Source: F23-D06 sp963643165
GTDB taxonomy: Bacteria > Bacteroidota > Bacteroidia > Bacteroidales > WCHB1-69
DNA: 64,000 nt
NCBI GenBank assembly: GCA_963643165.1
Contig: CAVIJD010000001.1
Location: forward strand, 1-64,000
Direction of reading: 5' to 3'
The position numbers and the translations under genes are program-made. Shown here one piece after another: positions 59,880 to 64,000 of this stretch. How positions within the stretch are numbered: position 1 is the first letter of the stretch; every line of letters begins with the position of its first letter. A model generated the notes under the pieces. The model was given only the letters and a program-made list of their open reading frames with translations, searched no databases and was not told where the DNA came from.

Positions 59880-60398
59880 ATGAAACAAGAACAAAAAAGT
59901 CAGATTATCGAAGAAATCGCACAGGACTTGGCGAACTATTCGCACGTTTACATCACCGACATCTCCGGTTTTACCGTAGGTCAGGTTAACCAGCTGCGCA
60001 GACTCTGCTTCAAACGTGAGGTCAAACTCAAAGTTGTGAAGAACACGCTGCTGAAACGCGCTATGGATCAGGCTGAATCCGACTATTCAGAACTCTATCA
60101 GGTGCTGAACGGTCCTACCTCCATCATGCTGTGCAACACGGGCAACGTCCCCGCACGTCTGATCAAAGAGTTCAGGACCAAGAATGAAAAGCCCCTCATC
60201 AAGGCCGCTTTCATCGAGGAAACCGCCTACATCGGCGACGACCAGCTTGAGAACCTGTGCAACATCAAGTCCCGCGAGGAATTGATTGGCGACATTGTCG
60301 GATTGCTGCAGTCACCGGCAAAGAATGTCATCTCCGCATTGAAATCCGGCGGCGGCAAGCTCGCTGGCATTGTCAAGACTCTGTCCGAAAAAGAATAA
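59880..60398 (+). CDS. rplJ: 50S ribosomal protein L10
   Basis: A 172-aa base of the L7/L12 stalk. N-terminal rRNA-binding part (YSHVYITDISGFTVGQVNQL, KVVKNTLLKRAM) and a C-terminal helix that binds L7/L12 dimers (NVISALKSGGGKLAGIVKTL). Length normal. Followed by rplL after 58 bases. Confidence 0.98.
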   Translation: MKQEQKSQIIEEIAQDLANYSHVYITDISGFTVGQVNQLRRLCFKREVKLKVVKNTLLKRAMDQAESDYSELYQVLNGPTSIMLCNTGNVPARLIKEFRTKNEKPLIKAAFIEETAYIGDDQLENLCNIKSREELIGDIVGLLQSPAKNVISALKSGGGKLAGIVKTLSEKE

Positions 60399-60456
60399 AA
60401 CAAGTCAAATTTAGTAACAAATCATTTTTAGTAAACAACATTAAAAAAATAAAACT

Positions 60457-60831
60457 ATGGCAGATTTAAAAGCATTTGCAGAACAACTGGTTAACTTAAC
60501 GGTTAAAGAAGTCAACGAATTGGCTCAAATCCTGAAGGATGAATACGGCATTGAACCCGCAGCCGCAGCAGTAGCAGTAGCAGCTGGCCCCGCAGCAGCC
60601 GGTCCCGCAGCAGAAGAGAAGACTGAATTCAACGTCATCCTCAAAGCCGCTGGCGCTCAGAAACTTCAGGTTGTGAAATTAGTGAAGGAACTCACCAACC
60701 TCGGCCTCAAAGAAGCCAAGGAACTGGTTGACGGTGCTCCTAAGGCCGTGAAGGAAGGCATCAGCAAAGACGAAGCTGAATCCTTGAAGAAAGCTCTCGA
60801 GGAAGTCGGCGCTGAGGTTGAACTCAACTAA
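60457..60831 (+). CDS. rplL: 50S ribosomal protein L7/L12
   Basis: A 124-aa acidic stalk protein: N-terminal dimerisation helices (LKAFAEQLVNLTVKEVNELA), Ala-rich hinge (residues of about 37-52), and C-terminal factor-binding domain (EFNVILKAAGAQKLQVVKLV, GLKEAKELVDGAPKAV). Present in several copies per ribosome, so this gene is usually strongly expressed. Confidence 0.98.
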   Translation: MADLKAFAEQLVNLTVKEVNELAQILKDEYGIEPAAAAVAVAAGPAAAGPAAEEKTEFNVILKAAGAQKLQVVKLVKELTNLGLKEAKELVDGAPKAVKEGISKDEAESLKKALEEVGAEVELN

Positions 60832-60852
60832 TTTCCCGATACACTAGACAAG

Positions 60853-60888
60853 AGTACAACACTTTCGCTACGGCGAAAGTATTGTACT
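60853..60888 (+). terminator. Hairpin between rplL and rpoB (attenuator or processing site)
   Basis: A 16-bp stem with one mismatch (AGTACAACACTTTCGC / GCGAAAGTATTGTACT) and a 4-base loop, 21 bases after the rplL stop. It is followed by TCTTGTTGTATT rather than a clean T-run. In E. coli the same gap holds an attenuator and an RNase III site that lower rpoB expression; a similar role is inferred here. Confidence 0.75.
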
Positions 60889-60965
60889 TCTTGTTGTATT
60901 TAATACCCGCTGATTGGTATTCCCCTTAGAAATCAGTATTTAACTATAAACTTAATCGAACAGTC

Positions 60966-63900
60966 TTGGCAACTAACAACAATAAAAGAATAAGTTTTGC
61001 ATCGACAAGACCGGTTGAATTCCCGGATTTCCTCGACATTCAACTGAAATCATTCAAAGAGTTTTTCCAAATTGACACGGATGCCGAATGCCGGCAGAAC
61101 GAAGGACTTTACCGTGCCTTTGCTGAAAACTTCCCCATTACCGATGCAAGAAACAGTTTCGTCCTTGAATTCCTTGACTATTATATCGATGCACCTCGAT
61201 ATAATATGGACGAATGCCTTGAAAGAGGCCTGACATACAGTGTTCCCCTCAAAGCAAAACTCAAACTCTCTTGCAACGATGCAGAGCACGAGGATTTTGA
61301 GACGGTCATCCAGGATATTTACCTCGGCATGATCCCGTATATGACGCCGAGCGGCACTTTCATCATCAATGGCGCTGAACGCGTTGTCGTGTCACAACTC
61401 CACCGCTCCCCGGGCGTTTTCTTCGGCTTCTCGTACCATACCAACGGAACACCGCTCTATTCCGCACGAATCATCCCCTTCAAGGGTTCGTGGATGGAAT
61501 TTACGACCGATATAAACAATGTGATGTATGCCTATATCGACCGTAAGAAAAAATTGCCTGTCACAACGCTGCTGCGCGCTATCGGATATGAGACAGATAA
61601 GGATATCCTCAATATTTTCGATATCGCCCACGAGGTGAAGGCCACAAAAGCCAATCTGAAAAAATATATAGGCGAAAAATTCGCTGCCGCTGTCACAAAG
61701 ACGTGGTATGAGGATTTTGTAGATGACGAAACCGGCGAGGTCGTCAATATCGAACGTACTGAGGTGATTATTGACCGCGAAACAGTGTTCGAGAAACAGC
61801 ATATCCAGATGATTACCGACGCGAACATCAAAACGGTGCTGTTCCACAAGACCGACGAACGCAATACCGACTATTCCGTCATCTTCAACACGCTGCAAAA
61901 GGACCCGACTAACTCAGGCAAGCAGGCCATCGACTATATCTACCTGCAGCTCAAGAGCACGACGGCCCCCGATGAGGAAACGGCACGCGCCACGCTCGAC
62001 AAACTTTTCTTCTCTGAGAAACGTTACGACCTCGGCGAAGTGGGCCGCTACCGCATCAACAAAAAACTGAATCTCGACGTCCCGATGGAAACGGGCGTGC
62101 TCACGAACCAGGATATTATCTCCATCATCCGCTACTTGATTGAACTGATTAACAACAAGACGGACGTCGATGATATCGACCACTTGAGCAACCGCCGCAT
62201 TCGTACCGTCGGCGAACAATTATACAACCAGTTCAGCTTAGGACTGAACCGTATGGCCCGCACCATCCGTGAAAAGATGAATGTACGCGACCACGAGTTA
62301 TTCTCCCCGGTAGATTTGATCAATGCCAAGACGCTGTCTTCCGTGGTGAACTCGTTCTTCGGTACAAACCAACTTTCGCAGTTCATGGACCAGACGAACC
62401 CGCTGTCAGAGATTACGCACAAACGTCGTATCTCCGCCCTCGGTCCCGGAGGCCTTTCCCGCGAGCGCGCCGGCTTTGAAGTCCGAGACGTTCACTATAC
62501 GCACTATGGCCGTCTCTGCACCATTGAGACCCCTGAAGGCCCCAACATCGGTCTTATCTCTTCCCTCTGCGTCTTCGCCAAGATTAACCACCTGGGCTTT
62601 ATCGAAACCCCGTACCGCCGCGTCGTGAACGGCAAGGTGATGTTCGACGAAGACCCGATTTTCCTGACCGCCGAAGAGGAGGACAACAAGCGTATCGCAC
62701 AGGCTAACACCCCGATGGATGCCGATGGTCTGCTGAGCGAAAAGGTGAAAGCCCGCCGCCTCGCCGACTATCCTATCCTGCCGCGCGAGGACATTGACCT
62801 TATCGACATTGCACCTAACCAGATCGCCTCTATCGCTGCGTCTCTGATTCCGTTCCTGGAGAACGACGACGCCAACCGCGCCTTGATGGGGTCAAACATG
62901 ATGCGGCAGGCTGTGCCTCTGCTCAGACCCGAAGCCCCGATCGTGGGCACCGGCCTCGAACACAAGGTGGCCGTTGACTCCCGCGCCGTGCTGCTGGCTG
63001 AAGGCACCGGTGTGGTGAAATGCGTGGATGCTACACACATTGAAATTGAATACGAACGCACTGAACAGGAAGAACTCGTCAGCTTTGAGCCGGCAGTGAA
63101 GAATTATCAACTTCTCAAGTTCCGCAGAACGAACCAGAACTCCTGTATCAATATGCGCCCCATCGTGGTGAAAGGCCAAAAAGTGCAGAAAGGCGACGTG
63201 TTGACCGAAGGCTATGCCACCGAGAACGGCGAACTCGCTCTCGGCCAGAACCTGATGGTCGCATTTATGCCCTGGAAAGGCTATAATTTCGAGGACGCTG
63301 TCGTGATTTCTGAAAAGGCCGTCACCGAAGACCTCTATACCTCTATCCACATTGAGTCGTTCACCCTCGAGGTGCGCGACACTAAACGAGGCATTGAGGA
63401 ACTCACCAACGATATCCCCAACGTCTCCAGCGAGGCTACCGCCGACCTTACCGCCGACGGTCTGATCCGCGTGGGCGCCGAGGTGAAAGAGGGCGATATC
63501 CTCATCGGCAAGATTACGCCTAAGGGCGAGTCTTATCCTACACCGGAGGAGAAACTGCTCCGCGCCATCTTCGGCGACAAGGCCGGCGATGTCAAGGACG
63601 CCTCCCTCAAGGCACCCCCATCCATGAAAGGTGTCGTCATTGGCGCTAAGTCTCTCTCGCGTCTTATCAAAGACCGCAAGTCGAAAGCCAAAGACAAGGA
63701 CATCATCAATGAGATTGAGGAGCGTTACAAGGAAGAAACAGACCACCTGCACGAAGTGGCAGTCGCCAAGTTGTACAAGATTCTGGAAGGCAAGATTTCG
63801 CACAATATCCACGACAATGCCAAGAACGTGGTTATCCCGAAAGGCACTAAATTCTCCCAGAAACTGCTCAACACGGTTGACTTCACCTCGGTGGCCATCT

Positions 63901-64000
63901 CCAAATGGACGAATGACGCCAAGGTCAACGTGCTCGTTTCAGAGATTATCCGCAACTATCTGGTGTGCGTAAGAGACATCAACGCACGCAAGACACGCGA
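60966..64000 (+). CDS. rpoB: DNA-directed RNA polymerase subunit beta (3' end outside the window)
   Basis: About 1011 codons of the beta subunit, open to the window end. The N-terminus reads MATNNNKRISFASTRPVEFP if the TTG at 60966 is the start. No ATG or GTG precedes the conserved sequence after the in-frame stop TAG at 60927. Downstream motifs: the fork and rifampicin region (SQFMDQTNPLSEITHKRR, ISALGPGGLSRERAGFEV, YGRLCTIETPEGPNIGLISS), MVAFMPWKGYNFEDAVVISE and ILIGKITPKGESYPTPEEKL. Residues equivalent to E. coli D516, H526 and S531 are unchanged, so rifampicin sensitivity is expected. About 260 residues, by comparison with a usual 1270, lie beyond the window. Confidence 0.95.
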   Translation, partial: MATNNNKRISFASTRPVEFPDFLDIQLKSFKEFFQIDTDAECRQNEGLYRAFAENFPITDARNSFVLEFLDYYIDAPRYNMDECLERGLTYSVPLKAKLKLSCNDAEHEDFETVIQDIYLGMIPYMTPSGTFIINGAERVVVSQLHRSPGVFFGFSYHTNGTPLYSARIIPFKGSWMEFTTDINNVMYAYIDRKKKLPVTTLLRAIGYETDKDILNIFDIAHEVKATKANLKKYIGEKFAAAVTKTWYEDFVDDETGEVVNIERTEVIIDRETVFEKQHIQMITDANIKTVLFHKTDERNTDYSVIFNTLQKDPTNSGKQAIDYIYLQLKSTTAPDEETARATLDKLFFSEKRYDLGEVGRYRINKKLNLDVPMETGVLTNQDIISIIRYLIELINNKTDVDDIDHLSNRRIRTVGEQLYNQFSLGLNRMARTIREKMNVRDHELFSPVDLINAKTLSSVVNSFFGTNQLSQFMDQTNPLSEITHKRRISALGPGGLSRERAGFEVRDVHYTHYGRLCTIETPEGPNIGLISSLCVFAKINHLGFIETPYRRVVNGKVMFDEDPIFLTAEEEDNKRIAQANTPMDADGLLSEKVKARRLADYPILPREDIDLIDIAPNQIASIAASLIPFLENDDANRALMGSNMMRQAVPLLRPEAPIVGTGLEHKVAVDSRAVLLAEGTGVVKCVDATHIEIEYERTEQEELVSFEPAVKNYQLLKFRRTNQNSCINMRPIVVKGQKVQKGDVLTEGYATENGELALGQNLMVAFMPWKGYNFEDAVVISEKAVTEDLYTSIHIESFTLEVRDTKRGIEELTNDIPNVSSEATADLTADGLIRVGAEVKEGDILIGKITPKGESYPTPEEKLLRAIFGDKAGDVKDASLKAPPSMKGVVIGAKSLSRLIKDRKSKAKDKDIINEIEERYKEETDHLHEVAVAKLYKILEGKISHNIHDNAKNVVIPKGTKFSQKLLNTVDFTSVAISKWTNDAKVNVLVSEIIRNYLVCVRDINARKTR

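Overview
The window looks like a chromosomal segment of an anaerobic member of the Bacteroidales (phylum Bacteroidota). The evidence is: a TonB-dependent receptor with a carboxypeptidase-like N-terminal extension; two proteins with type IX secretion (T9SS) C-terminal sorting domains next to a PorE-like OmpA protein; a long Ala/Glu-rich tail on ribosomal protein S16; HydF, an [FeFe]-hydrogenase maturase; and many upstream sequences matching the Bacteroidota -7 promoter element TAnnTTTG. I see no insertion sequence, integrase, phage or CRISPR signature. The segment reads as core genome with a few accessory-looking genes.

Layout. 1-6 kb (minus strand): tRNA-Asp (cut by the window edge), a TonB receptor, purD, an MltF-type lytic transglycosylase and a small lipoprotein. 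5.8-11 kb (minus): a META-domain lipoprotein, engB, a catalytically degenerate EnvC-like LytM protein, a MauE/DoxX-thioredoxin-like fusion and a DppD-DppF fused ABC ATPase. 11.1-13.3 kb (plus): truA and a parallel beta-helix lipoprotein. 13.4-18.7 kb: an M20 amidohydrolase (minus), then coaX, an outer-membrane barrel, a TPR protein and lptC (plus). 18.7-23.8 kb (minus): yigZ, ribD, a DUF4340 protein, a YiiX-like NlpC/P60 lipoprotein, a DUF4878 lipoprotein, rimM and rpsP. 23.9-27 kb (plus): a 1041-aa MA-like/beta-propeller/barrel protein. 27-30 kb (minus): hydF, rimO and purE. 30.4-33.9 kb (plus): a stand-alone four-helix-bundle (S23) gene, a T9SS-sorted C10 cysteine protease, tRNA-Gln and udk. 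33.9-39.1 kb (minus): a probable four-gene envelope operon made of a Ser-rich repeat lipoprotein, an OmpP1-like barrel, a small exported beta-rich protein and an 'asparagine synthetase B'-labelled exported protein. 39.2-43.5 kb (plus): proS-mazG-porE. 43.8-55 kb (plus): one 11.2-kb gene for a 3733-aa T9SS-sorted surface protein. 55-64 kb (plus): an MsbA-type ABC exporter, trmB, then secE-nusG-rplK-rplA-rplJ-rplL-rpoB, with rpoB cut by the window end.

How the genes work together. The strongest theme is the cell envelope: LPS export (lptC, MsbA-like), peptidoglycan remodelling (MltF, EnvC-like, YiiX-like), outer-membrane barrels, and T9SS export and attachment (PorE-like component plus protease and giant surface protein as cargo). 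The genes are tightly packed: ATGA or TAATG stop/start overlaps join mltF-purD, engB-META, rpsP-rimM, proS-mazG-porE and msbA-trmB, which points to translational coupling. The most distinctive items are the giant mosaic surface protein, the 135-bp tandem repeat lipoprotein heading a conserved-looking envelope operon, and two or three genes whose catalytic residues are replaced.
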